A stretch of DNA of 64,000 nt from Nannobrachium achirus (Eukaryota; Chordata; Actinopteri; Myctophiformes; Myctophidae). The notes beneath the pieces were generated by a model. That model was not told the origin of the DNA, searched no databases, and saw nothing but the letters and a program-made list of their open reading frames with translations. Location of the stretch: NCBI GenBank assembly GCA_963921795.1, contig OY997642.1, forward strand, positions 2,410,579 through 2,474,578, read 5' to 3'. The translations under genes were made by a program, and so were the position numbers. Positions 51,927 to 61,188 of this stretch are shown one piece after another. Within the stretch, counting starts at the first letter, position 1. Each line of letters starts with the position of its first letter.

Positions 51927-52073
51927 CAGCTATCTTCTGATGACTCCGTCCATGGAGGACCTTATGGCTGAAGAATCCATACAGCGAGTCAAACCCTGAG
52001 TCACAGCTAGAAGACATGACTCAGCGTTTTAAACTCTGTATGAAGTTTAGAACCACTCTGCAGAAAAGGTCAC
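51927..52073 (-). CDS. Candidate start-codon exon, minus strand
   Basis: Minus strand: GTGTGTGTTGCAG acceptor, then 56 nt, then ATG at 52,017 starting MSSSCDSGFDSLYGFFSHKV, then a donor ATAGCTG|GTAATG at 51,927. Without splicing, the frame would stop at 51,847 after 56 codons. The surroundings are more GC-rich than the flanks. The protein is unrecognised. Support is splice signals and openness only. Confidence 0.22.
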
Positions 52074-52148
52074 CTGCAACACACACACATAACACCAACA
52101 TTAGATTCATCTCTCACCCACATTTTATATATTGTAGAATTACTAACA

Positions 52149-52410
52149 CCAGTAAGACTCCCTAATAGGGAGATAAGCGATCGTCAGGTCGCAGCGTGAT
52201 TTTAGGGCAAAATCTGTAGGAGCAGTGTCCAAAAATGTGTTTGAAAAAATTGGCCTGATGGTGGCGCTATATGGGACAGATTGATGTTGATGACATGAGT
52301 GTAGACATACTGTGTAGCGATTTGCGTGATTTTAGGGCAAAGTCTGTATGAGTAGTGTCCAAAAATGTGTTTTAAAAAATTGGCCTGAAGGTGGCGCTAA
52401 ATGGGATTTC
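52149..52410 (+). repeat. Repeat with internal 130-bp duplication
   Basis: CCAGTAAGACTCCC plus AGGGAGATAAGCG match the start of the fold-back insert at 40,786. Then GCGTGATTTTAGGGCAAA recurs at 52,194 and 52,324, each followed by TTGGCCTGAWGGTGGCGCT. Confidence 0.75.
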
Positions 52411-52880
52411 ACCTTGTAGATCTGCTACCTCTGAATTTGAATCCTGAAAAGTGCGTTTGAAAGTGGAGTTTTCCACCCGACAGAATAAATTATGTAGTTT
52501 TAATAGATTTGTTATTGATTCTGCCAGAAGCGTTTTTTTTTTATCGCTTCCATTACAAATTGTGTTAGCTTTGTCATCTCTCCCATTTTATTTTATGTAT
52601 TTCATGAAACGTATGAAATGTAAAGTGCTATTAGGCTATAATACAAATAAGGTGACATTATTGTACAGTCACCCAAAACTGTTTGGAATCCGTTCTATGT
52701 TTACTTCCATAAATGTATAAATTCTAAACATAGTGTTAATCCCAAAGCCACAGATGTTATGCTACCATACAGACTCTTTGTATTCAGTAATATTCCATAA
52801 CCCTATCATTCAATAAATCAATGATTTAATCTCTCTCTGTCTGACTGAATATCAATGTAGCCTACTGTTATTCAATTCAA
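52411..52880. other. Unassigned A/T-rich DNA
   Basis: An 89-codon plus-strand frame at 52,451 has no recognisable features and is not called. It starts next to a half hairpin core CTTGTAGATCTGCTACC at 52,414-52,430. Confidence 0.4.
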
Positions 52881-52945
52881 TGGCGCTGTTGCAGCAGGTG
52901 GTGAACGCCGGTATTACACCCCATGTAAACCAGGAAACACAGTGA
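52881..52945 (+). repeat. Dispersed repeat fragment, copy 1
   Basis: GGTGAACGCCGGTATTACAC followed by a CATGTAAA-type segment recurs at 54,757 with small differences. Confidence 0.65.
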
Positions 52946-53340
52946 AACTCAGTCACAGACAGGATTTAAACCCTTCTTTATTAAACTATACTGAATATTA
53001 AGTGAACATCAATGGCCCGTATGGACGGGTAGCATCTGTGGCTTTAGGAAAATCACTTTTGATTTAGAATCTATGCTGAAATGGAGACGCACAAGTTTTA
53101 AACACAGAACTACTTTAATGGTTTCCTGTGGAAATAAGCTTAGTCTTTTCATGGATCTCCTTTAAGTAGACCTTGTACCAGTGAACTGTATCGTCATTAA
53201 ACTGTACCTTTTCCTATGCAAACTTCTAATAAAGTCTTCAATGAATCAATGAATCAATCAAACCTATAATATTATAGACCAACTAGAAATACTGTTCCTT
53301 CGAAACAGTGTGGGCTCGGTTCCAACCCAACAAATAGGAT

Positions 53341-53915
53341 ACTTTAAGGTACTGTAAGGTACAGTACCTTACAGTATTGTACTGTACCTTACTATACTGT
53401 ACTGCACCTTACTGTACTGTACTGTACTGTACTGTACTGTAACTTACTGTACTTTACTGTACTCTACTGTACTGTACTTTACTGTATTCTACTGTAACTT
53501 ACTGTACTTTACTGTACTCTACTGTACCTTACTGTACTGTACTCTACTGTACCTTACTGTACTGTACTGTACCTTACTGTACTATACTATACTGTACTCT
53601 ACTGTACCGTACTGTACCTTACTGTACTGTACTCTACTGTACCTTACTATACTGTACTTTACTGTACTCTACTGTACTTTACTGTACTCCACTGTACCTT
53701 ACTGTACTTTATTCTACTTTACTGTACTTTATTGTACTTTACTGTACTCTACTGTACCTTACTGTACTGTATTGTACTTTACTGTACCTTACTGTACTGT
53801 ACTCTACTGTACCTTTCTGTACTGTACCTTTCTGTACCTTACTGTACTTTACTGTACTCTACTGAACCTTACTGTACTTTTACTGTACTCTACTGAACCT
53901 TACTGTACTGTACAT
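53341..53915 (+). repeat. Degenerate ACTGT/TACTC low-complexity tract
   Basis: About 575 bp of 5- and 10-bp steps such as TACTGTACYT, almost without other sequence. Confidence 0.95.
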
Positions 53916-54748
53916 ATTATATGTGTTCTAGATCTACATTTTTGATTCTGTGTTTGGGAACCAGCAACTGTCAAATGGACTCCAACTGTAGTGGAGTATA
54001 TTGAGTGCATATACTGTAGGCTAACAATCCCAGATCACATATGTCCTCCACTATGTCTATAACCAAGGCGTTCTTCTATGTGGCCACTCCAGACTGAGGA
54101 GTGGAGCATGGCTTTTATTGTGTTTGTGGATCTGACTTGGAAATGCATTGGTTTTGATATCTCCCTGACAACCAACAACAACCACTAATATGGCTGACTG
54201 TCCCTGCGGGCTCTAGGATATATGGCTATGGGATTTACATCCCATCGCCCGGACTTGATTCTTGATCACAGCTGTGTAATCAGTAGAGTGGAGAGGGACA
54301 TTTATTTATAGTTTTAACTATAACTATAGTTTTATACATCACACAGCTTAGACATTTGGATCAAATCAGAGAGCAGACCTGTGTGAACGCAATGATATAG
54401 ATAGCATATCTGAAGTGTGAACACTGCAGCCACAGCGCCTTAACATAAACATGGGTCTATTATCCTTCTCTCCACTCTGGGGACCCATTGGAAATGCATT
54501 GGGTGCTTAAAGTTAAACATTTTTATTTTTTTATAATTAAACTACAAAACATTTCAAAAAGAAAAATACACGCACACTTGTCCTCAGTAAGCTGAACACA
54601 TAAAAATTTGAATGGTGTTGAAAGGTGTAAGCGTTTAGGAGATGAAGCGCGCCAAAGTTTTAGGATACTGACTAGTATAGAAATAAATAATGAAGATAAC
54701 ATACGTGTGCTCGCCTTTAGGCGAGCCCACAATAACACTATTTGGGTG
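53916..54748. other. Unassigned DNA
   Basis: No gene supported. Overlapping frames near 54,523-54,907 on both strands run across repeats and into a transposon. Confidence 0.4.
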
Positions 54749-54808
54749 GCGCTGCAGGTGAACGCCGGTATTACACCCGATGTGAAGGAGGAAACAGAAC
54801 AGCGTTCA
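54749..54808 (+). repeat. Dispersed repeat fragment, copy 2
   Basis: GGTGAACGCCGGTATTACAC as at 52,881, cut at its right by the hAT-type insertion. Confidence 0.65.
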
Positions 54809-54816
54809 GACTCAAC
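54809..54816. repeat. Target-site duplication GACTCAAC
   Basis: Matches 55,870-55,877 exactly. Confidence 0.9.
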
Positions 54817-55869
54817 TAGGGTGGCCATTCGTCCGGATTTACGCCGGACAGTCCGGTTTTCGACCCTGCTGTCCTCCGCCCAGCTCAGCCTCTGGCCGGA
54901 CACCTAATTGTCCGGCTTTCAGAGTGATTAGGCTACAGTGCATGTGTTATTGCTTTAATGGTTACATTTACATATCTCTGCAACTCTCCCGTTTCATTGG
55001 TATAGAAAAATAGCAGATACACAAGCTCACAGACACAGCACGACACCGCACCGCAGCTTGTCGCGTGCTGTGTGTGCATTTCGTTTATAGAGCTCGCTCA
55101 CACTGAACGCTCCAGTCACTCCTCCCACGCTTGTGGATGAAACCACGGTGAAAAGTTAGATGAACTGCAGCTCAGATTTGCCCAAAAGACGCCGAAACGA
55201 AACGTCATTTAGCCAACAATGGAGCAAGGTAAATTAGTTAATAAAGAAGCGCAGAATTGACGAGTATCGTGCACTTTGCAGCACTGTGTGTAACAGGTTG
55301 ATGTCAGCAAAGAAAAGGTAGAACGCAATGCATGTTTTGACTGACAGGCAATAACTCAATGTGCTGCTGCTAGGTTTCCCTCTTGTCACTAGTAACAAAA
55401 TAACTGCAGCTGAGCATATCCACAAGTCTCCCCTCTCTCTGTTCTCTTATTTCTGCTATGCCAGTCATGTGGATTAGATTTCTAATGGGACAATTTAACT
55501 CAAGAATAATTGCAAAAAAGATACATTGTAGGGCCATCATGAAATAAAATAATTCATGAAGGGTATTTGGGTGCATAAATAAAGGAGGTAGGCTAGTCTT
55601 AGTTTAAACCACTTTAAACCTATTTTTCACTATATTCATAAATAGCCGATCTACAAGCTATGAGCTTCTATTTTATTTTATTTTATTTACTTTATTTATT
55701 TTTCTCCAAAAAGTGTAAATTTGGAATAATATGTGGGTCCCTGGCTGGCACAAAATATTTTGAGAAGGGGGTCTGCGACTAAATAGGCCTACATATCAAT
55801 TTGGGGGTCCCATACAGCGCGCCCCAGAAAAGTGTCCTCCTTTCTGAGGTCCTGCTGGTGGCCACCCTA
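54817..55869. mobile_element. hAT-type DNA transposon, non-autonomous, 1,053 bp
   Basis: Flanked by perfect 8-bp duplications GACTCAAC (54,809-54,816 and 55,870-55,877). Termini share TAGGGTGGCCA, inverted. The left part contains the GC-rich palindromic TCCGGATTTACGCCGGACAG. Near 55,219 an ATGGAGCAAG|GTAAAT sequence looks like a tiny first exon with a donor, perhaps left from the autonomous parent. It contains a half hairpin at 55,005 and a decayed hairpin near 55,637. The right part resembles the MITE end GGTCCCTGG with a GGGGGTC segment. No long frame. Confidence 0.85.
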
Positions 55870-55877
55870 GACTCAAC

Positions 55878-56358
55878 ACAGGAATAAATCAGTGTTAATT
55901 AAATGTTAAAGGATATCAGGGAACACAACAAAGCCGTACGGCCGGGGGACGACCGTAGCTTTGAGCTTAAACACTTAAAACACTTTATGTTGTAAATTCT
56001 GTACATTTATAGAGATTTAAGAGCCGTTTGGTTTAAAAACTACAAGCAGAACATCAAGACTCGATCGCCATATAAACCCTTTGCCTGGGGGAAGTCCTTG
56101 ATTGATCCGAGGCTAAAAGTTTGATATATATTATCAATAAACGGCGGGATTAGATCTCCAAACCCTCACACAGTGAGTGTGGTTTAAGGGTTTAAACCAG
56201 AACAGTGATCATTTCAAACACACTCGGCTATTAAACCTAATTATTTCTCATGTGTGTCCAGTTGGACAGCTGAGCTCCAACAGGCCTGATTACAATGTTG
56301 TTAAATTAATACTGGAGGATAAAAGCGTTGCTGTAAAACTAATCCAACATTAAGTTGT
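55878..56358. other. Probable intron or intergenic DNA
   Basis: No repeat family recognised, no frame of note. If the candidate minus-strand gene is real this is its first intron. Confidence 0.3.
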
Positions 56359-56364
56359 GTTTAC

Positions 56365-56440
56365 CTTCTGCACAGCGGCCGTTGTTTCCCTCCAAACACA
56401 CTGTTGAAACCGGGCCGTTCTGCACTGTCATGCGTCTTAT
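56365..56440 (-). other. Candidate non-coding first exon, minus strand
   Basis: Minus strand: sequence downstream of a GC box and CCAAT box runs to GCCGCTGTGCAGAAG and the donor GTAAAC at 56,364-56,359. No ATG in a good context precedes the donor, so it would be 5' UTR. The 5' end is estimated. Confidence 0.3.
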
Positions 56441-56450
56441 TTGAACCTGA

Positions 56451-56483
56451 AGCCCCGCCTACTGGATCCGGTGTGTTGATTGG
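56451..56483 (-). promoter_or_regulatory. Promoter-like GC box and CCAAT box
   Basis: Minus strand TGTCCAATCA at 56,485-56,476 and AGGCGGGGCT at 56,460-56,451, spaced as in a TATA-less vertebrate promoter. A plus-strand reading frame begins 16 bases beyond the CCAAT box, so the site might serve both directions. Confidence 0.4.
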
Positions 56484-56498
56484 ACACTTTCACCTTAC

Positions 56499-56718
<220 letters not shown>

Positions 56719-56814
56719 CCTGTGTGTGGTGGAAAAAGTACTCAAACTGTTCTTTGTTTGGCGTGTGATTTGGAGGAAATTAAAAACATATTTTTTTCCA
56801 TTATTATTATTGGG

Positions 56815-56851
56815 CATCTATCTATCTATCCATCCATCCATCCATCCATCT
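56815..56851 (+). repeat. (ATCT/CATC)n microsatellite
   Basis: CTATCTATCTATCCATCCAT and onward. Confidence 0.9.
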
Positions 56852-56942
56852 ATCCAACTCATTAAAATGTATTACTATTGTTATTATTCATTAACTTTTA
56901 AGTCAAGTAAAGGTTTATTCTCATTTTGCTTGAGTAATATTT

Positions 56943-57388
56943 GAGTACCGGAGACGAATAACAGTCAAGTCCACATATTTTTTATTTTTTTGAATATAGA
57001 TTTTGATTGTAAACCACAAACTAGTCATTTATAATCTGTTAAATTGTTAATGCACCCCCCCCCCCCCCCCTCATTTTTGTTTAATTGTCTGTTTTAATGT
57101 TATCTGCTCCCTTTGTCTGCTGAATATTGCTTGTACGGACTTAAGCCTATACTGTTGTTCCACAAACTGCTGGAGACTGTTTTTCCACTTTCCATAAGTA
57201 TTATCTTATAATTCCTAATATATACTGTATGAGTTAACAGTTAAGTAACATCTAATTCAACAGTGCATTAAGAATTTAACATTAAAAACTTCTAGTTTGT
57301 GGTTTACAGTCTGGTAAATCAAAAAACATCTATATTCCAAAATGACAAATATGGACTTCGACTGTTTTTTTTTTCATCTCAGGTACTC
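56943..57388. mobile_element. Fold-back MITE, about 446 bp
   Basis: Ends GAGTACC and GGTACTC. Longer inverted arms contain AAGTCCACATATTTTT versus its near inverse and AAACCACAAACTAG versus CTAGTTTGTGGTTT. The interior has a poly-C run (57,054-57,070). Target duplication not defined. Confidence 0.65.
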
Positions 57389-57411
57389 ATTTGTTATTTT
57401 AACTAATATAA

Positions 57412-57440
57412 TGATGATGATGATGATGATGATGATGATG
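57412..57440 (+). repeat. (ATG)n microsatellite
   Basis: About nine ATG/GAT steps. Confidence 0.9.
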
Positions 57441-57864
57441 GGGTTTGGACACAGCAATGCCATGTGATTATTAAAGCAATGTCACAATTAAATGAACCAA
57501 ACCTTTTGTCAGGTCATGAACCGGGGGTCCGCAGGGTAAGCTAGAGAAGAGGAGATCAAGACATAAATCTAATCAAACATGTCTGCCTAAAAGTGGAATG
57601 ATACACGCCAACCAGTGCTGCCTGGGTTAGTTACTTACTACTACAATCATTCAACAGTTAAACTGTTCTAAATGTTCCCAAAGTAAACAGGTCACTTGCC
57701 TTCTGTCTGTTAGAAGTGCTTTATTTGAAGGCCCTTGAAAAATGTAATGACATAGGCCTATTTTGGTTCAATTAAAATGCATTTTCCCTTTATAAAGAGC
57801 TGAAGATATGTTATAGTAATTATGACTACTATCCATAACATAGCCATTTAACACTTACTGCACA

Positions 57865-57886
57865 TGAATGAATGAATGAATGAATG
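57865..57886 (+). repeat. (GAAT)n microsatellite
   Basis: Five units. Confidence 0.85.
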
Positions 57887-57941
57887 GTTGTTTTAATGAG
57901 CAAAAATGTTTTTTATCTTCTTCATTTAAAAGGCGACAGAA

Positions 57942-58002
<61 letters not shown>
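57942..58002 (+). repeat. (GT)n microsatellite, about 30 units
   Basis: Pure GT, followed by ACACATTAAATT. Confidence 0.95.
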
Positions 58003-58005
<3 letters not shown>

Positions 58006-58214
58006 ACATTAAATTGAACCACCTGTTCCTACACCTGACACAGGTTTTTACAAGACCTCAGATATATATTTAGCCACAGACTCCCATCTGAAAATATGTT
58101 GTGCCAATACAATATTCCAAATTTGCGTAGTCAAAGTTTTTCCAACATACTCTTTTGAGAGTTTTAAGGCTTAAGGCCCATTCCCACTGGGCCAGACAAA
58201 CAGATACAAAAATA

Positions 58215-58317
58215 TCTTTCTCCATTCAAGTGGATGGTAAGATACTGAAAAAAAAAAAAAAGATCTGTGACCGAAATTTTTTATCAGTATCTTACCATCC
58301 ATTTGAATGGAGAAAGA
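58215..58317. mobile_element. Fold-back element with 34-bp arms
   Basis: TCTTTCTCCATTCAAGTGGA (58,215) and onward to 58,248, inverted at 58,284-58,317 with two or three differences. An A-run lies in the loop. Full outer ends not determined. Confidence 0.75.
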
Positions 58318-58509
58318 CATGCTTTATCAACACACTCAAGGACCCCCACTTTGAGAGCCACCACCATTCCACCCTAATCTGATTTGATTGTAGCAATTCA
58401 CGCTTGCAGTGGAAAAACAGCTGAACTTCATAATTACATCATATAAAAGTATTGCTTCATACAAAACAGTGTATAAAGTCAAACATGGTGGCCATTATGC
58501 AGTCTAAAT

Positions 58510-59073
58510 CAGTGGTTCTCAACCTTTTCAAGCTGTGACCCCCGAAATAATCATATTTTAACTGGGGACCCCCCTCCCTGACGAGCACTAAGAGTTGAGG
58601 AATTGTATAACACGGTTCAATTGTGAAAATAGACGATCTACATGCTCACAACGCCTCGCATTGCGAGGCATTGTGAGCATGTAGATCTGCTATTTTCACA
58701 ATTTCTGCCTCTAATATTTGACAATTTGGCCAATGTTTAATTTGTCATTTTAGAGGTATTAAAAAGTCCTTAAATTGAAACTTTAGAAATGTGCAGATAC
58801 CCTCTCAAAACTCTTAAACTTTGTTGGTTTGGTTACTGTAAAGTGAGCATCATGCTGCATCATATGGTGCAAAATGCATCATCATTCATGCTGAAATACT
58901 AAAATATCTCAAAACACAGATTGAGCACAAAAAAAAATAACTCAGGATTGTGTTGATCGTGTCCCAAACAACAACAACATAAGATCTGGTTGTCCCAGAG
59001 GTGAACTGGGCCTTTAAGCAAATCATCTGGGGACCCCCCCAAATAGGGACCCCCTAAAGGTTGAGGACCACTG
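58510..59073. mobile_element. hAT-type MITE, 564 bp, carrying a hairpin
   Basis: Termini CAGTGGTTCTCAACCTTTTC and TAAAGGTTGAGGACCACTG. Near-perfect duplications GTCTAAAT/CTCTAAAT flank it. Contains the dispersed hairpin at 58,621-58,701. No coding capacity. Confidence 0.88.
58621..58701. repeat. Dispersed hairpin family member, long form
   Basis: About 40-bp arms: TTGTGAAAATAGACGATCTA, then CATGCTCACAACGCCTCGCA, mirrored on the right. A very close relative with a different element body is at 61,335-61,417. Confidence 0.95.
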
Positions 59074-59220
59074 CTCTAAATAGTGTCATTATACAGCCTG
59101 ACTGCTGAGTGTACAGGGTTTCTTTCAGCCCGATGGTCTTGGGTTGAGGTTCATCCTACTGGTGTTGGTTCCTCAAAGTCCTGGTGTGAAGACAGCCTGG
59201 TCTGGACTGGTGGTAGGTAG

Positions 59221-59255
59221 GGTGGGTGGGTTTAGCTTGTAACAAGCTACCCTAG
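59221..59255. repeat. Short inverted repeat with TAGGGT ends
   Basis: TAGGGTGGGTGGGTTTAGCT to AGCTACCCTAG around TTGTAACAA. It resembles a minimal element with hAT-like ends, though it may be chance. Confidence 0.4.
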
Positions 59256-59370
59256 TTTTCTTAAGGTCCCATTACTATCTCTCTGCATTTCATGTGTTAC
59301 CATGATCCTGTTATTGCTTACTCTAAATCACTCCATTTAGGCCTCGAATTATTTCATAGTTTAGCTATTG

Positions 59371-59428
59371 AAAAATAACAGATATACAAGCTCACAGCGC
59401 GGGTGAGCTTGTACATCTGCTATTTTTG
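59371..59428. repeat. Dispersed hairpin family member
   Basis: AAAAATAACAGATATACAAG then CTCACAGCGCGGGTGAG then CTTGTACATCTGCTATTTTT. Confidence 0.9.
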
Positions 59429-59651
59429 AAAAACCCCCAAAAAAGGCAAATCTTTGAACGTATCTTTTTTAAAAGCTAACATTTGTAACTCAAATATTTC
59501 CCCCCGGGGGGGGGGGGGGGGGTCCCTGGAACAACATATTTTGAGATGGGGGTCCACGGCCAAATACATGTAATTTTGGGGGTCCTTGACATGAAAACGA
59601 TTGATTGACATGAGAACGACTGATTTCGAAGAAGGATTTTAGAAGATTTTT

Positions 59652-59708
59652 CAAAAACAGCAGATCTACAAGCTTGCAGCGCGGCACTGTGAGCTTGTAT
59701 ATCTGGTC
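59652..59708. repeat. Dispersed hairpin family member
   Basis: AAAAACAGCAGATCTACAAG then CTTGCAGCGCGGCACTGTGAG then CTTGTATATCTGG. The outermost bases of the right arm are lost. Confidence 0.8.
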
Positions 59709-59775
59709 TCAGATCAGCTGAATAAAGTATAAAGTCACAACAACAACAAGCAGCGCTGATGAGAAAAAGTGCATC

Positions 59776-59781
59776 TTTATT
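59776..59781 (-). promoter_or_regulatory. Distal AATAAA
   Basis: Minus-strand AATAAA within AAAATAAAGATGCAC, followed by a purine-rich stretch. Confidence 0.45.
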
Positions 59782-60070
59782 TTAGTTCAGGGTCCTGGCG
59801 ACGCCCGGCCTGACATCCAAAACAAATTATAAGAACAACAAGCAACCAATCAGCAGCGAGCGCCAACAACATGGCTCCTCCCTGCCAAACTGTACAAGCC
59901 CCTCCCCCCCCCCCCCCCCCCCCGATAAACCCTCAACTAAAATATCTCAGTTCAAATTTCCTTCTCCAAGATAAAAAAAAAAAGAAAAAAGAAAGAAAAA
60001 CAACAAAACTTGCGAGTTTGGTAGCAAGATAAAAACTAGCCGGTCCGTTCCTGTAAATGCGTAATCCATC

Positions 60071-60076
60071 TTTATT
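60071..60076 (-). promoter_or_regulatory. Proximal AATAAA
   Basis: Minus-strand AATAAA within AAAATAAAGATGGAT, about 350 bases after the stop codon. Confidence 0.5.
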
Positions 60077-60177
60077 TTGTCCACGACATCCTGCCCATCC
60101 CATTGGCTCCTCTCTCCTTTAGTCGACCGATACTCTGCCGCGAGTCCGAAAACCGCAGGTCCGAAAACCGCGAGTCC

Positions 60178-60250
60178 AAAAATCGCCCTCCTTCGAGCTT
60201 ACAAAACGCCACGCGTGGCACTTTGTGAGCTCGTAGGACGGCGATCTTTT
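60178..60250. repeat. Hairpin in the 3' UTR, GC-rich relative of the dispersed family
   Basis: AAAATCGCCCTCCTTCGAGC then TTACAAAACGCC, with GGCACTTTGTGAGCTCGTAG and GACGGCGATCTTTT on the right, around ACGCGT. Shares the GAGCTTACA/TGTGAGCTCGTAG part with the family, but both arm ends carry GGCGAT/ATCGCC instead of GCAGAT/ATCTGC. Confidence 0.75.
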
Positions 60251-60422
60251 CGAGGGTTTGTTACGTCGCGCATTTTTCTTTGACGCCGTACTTTTCTCCT
60301 GGGGCGACGGGAGCATGGATTAGGCGAGAGAGAGAGAGAGACGCCTCCTTGGTGTTTCCGTTAGAAAGACGTGTGGGGGGCGTCGGCGTGGGCGTGGCCC
60401 TGTGCAGCGCGGGGGGGCGGGG

Positions 60423-60518
60423 CTAATCGGACTCGGAGTCGGTGGAGTCGTCTGATGATCCCGAGCTGCTGTCGCCTGAGTGATCCTCGTCATCTTCATC
60501 ATCATCATCATCCTCACC
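60423..60518 (-). CDS. Terminal coding exon, acidic Ser/Asp-rich C-terminus
   Basis: Minus strand, phase 0: acceptor TCCCTCCGGTCAG then 31 codons and TAG. It encodes GEDDDDDEDDEDHSGDSSSG followed by SSDDSTDSESD. The upstream exon ends exactly at a codon boundary in the same frame, so the two join cleanly. Acidic serine-rich tails with Ser-Asp/Glu steps are typical casein-kinase-2-type targets in nuclear, nucleolar or adaptor proteins (general knowledge). The gene itself is not identified. The 5-fold GAT run near the exon start is a potential length polymorphism. Confidence 0.72.
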   Translation of the reverse strand, partial: GEDDDDDEDDEDHSGDSSSGSSDDSTDSESD

Positions 60519-60914
60519 CTGACCGGAGGGAAAACACGAATGAATAAATACATTTACATAATCATAATACTCTGCAACAGGGGGTCCGGGACCCCTAAGG
60601 GGTCCTCAGAGTTACTACAGGGGGTCCTCCTAATCTTAGTGTGATAGAGACATTTTATTCTCCTTTTTTATATTAACCACTTGAACACTAGTGTCCTTAT
60701 TCTGAGAACGTTAGACAAAAATTGCAGATCTACAAGCATTTGTAGTGCATTTGTTATATTGCTGTTGATGTTCTGACATATTATCTTGTTTATTATAGTG
60801 ATGTATTACCTGCTTATTGTAAATCACTTTGGATTAAAAGCGTCTGCTAAATGCCTAAACTGTAAACTGCAGCAAGACGTTATCACATATACAGTATAAT
60901 GCTGTAACTCTGAC
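60519..60914 (-). other. Last intron of the acidic gene
   Basis: 396 bp between GAG|GTCAGA and GGTCAG|GGT. Holds MITE-like GGGGGTCCGGGACCCC (about 60,580-60,640), a half hairpin core TTGCAGATCTACAAGC at 60,722 and an L2-like tail at 60,820-60,862. Confidence 0.55.
60820..60862 (-). mobile_element. L2-clade LINE/SINE 3' tail-like fragment
   Basis: TGTAAATCACTTTGGATTAA then AAGCGTCTGCTAAATGCC, the stereotyped 3' end of many fish L2-type LINEs and their SINEs (from memory). The upstream body is not recognisable. Confidence 0.65.
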
Positions 60915-61007
60915 CTCTTCACTGTCGGTGCTTCCAGACGTCTCCTCGTCGTCTGAGTCGTCAGAGTCGCTCTTCTCCTCCTCGTCTTCTGACCCTGAGG
61001 AGTCCTG
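60915..61007 (-). CDS. Penultimate coding exon, acidic Ser/Glu-rich
   Basis: Minus strand, 93 nt, phase 0 at both ends: QDSSGSEDEEEKSDSDDSDD then EETSGSTDSEE, donor GAAGAG|GTCAGA. The acceptor is CTCCAGCAG, a NAGNAG site, so a one-residue-shorter form starting at Asp (61,004) is possible. Directly upstream of the acceptor lies a long TG-repeat (minus-strand view). Length is divisible by three, so skipping would keep the frame. Confidence 0.7.
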
Positions 61008-61042
61008 CTGGAGACGCACACACACGCGTGCACGCACACGCG

Positions 61043-61044
<2 letters not shown>

Positions 61045-61136
<92 letters not shown>
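61045..61136 (+). repeat. (CA)n microsatellite in intron
   Basis: About 46 CA units, with interrupted CACGCG units between it and the exon. On the coding strand it is (TG)n some 38 bp upstream of the penultimate exon's acceptor. Confidence 0.97.
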
Positions 61137-61138
<2 letters not shown>

Positions 61139-61188
61139 GTTACTACTTTCCACACAGTTGAACCATGTGTTTATGCCCACACACACAC

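Larger units (their letters stand above)
59330..59710. mobile_element. MITE relic flanked by two dispersed hairpins
   Basis: Hairpin at 59,371-59,428, then GCAAATCTTTGAA, a run of about 18 G near 59,504-59,521, GGTCCCTGGAACAACATATT, then GGGGGTCC blocks, a decayed MITE terminus near 59,610, then a second hairpin at 59,652-59,708. Confidence 0.6.
59711..60422 (-). other. 3' UTR of the acidic minus-strand gene (and possible downstream end)
   Basis: Follows the stop codon at 60,425-60,423. Two AATAAA signals occur (60,076-60,071 and 59,781-59,776), both in the context AAAATAAAGATG, so the transcript would end near 60,050 or 59,755. It contains a triple CCGCGAGTCCGAAAA-type repeat (60,139-60,180), a hairpin, an A-rich tract and a poly-C run of about 22 (59,902-59,923). 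The cleavage site is not visible. Confidence 0.55.

Noticed and set aside
52451-52720. 89-codon plus frame
   Set aside because: A/T-rich, no motifs, no good start context, begins beside repeat sequence.
54523-54907. 126- and 99-codon frames on opposite strands
   Set aside because: Both run into the left end of the hAT-type element and a dispersed repeat.
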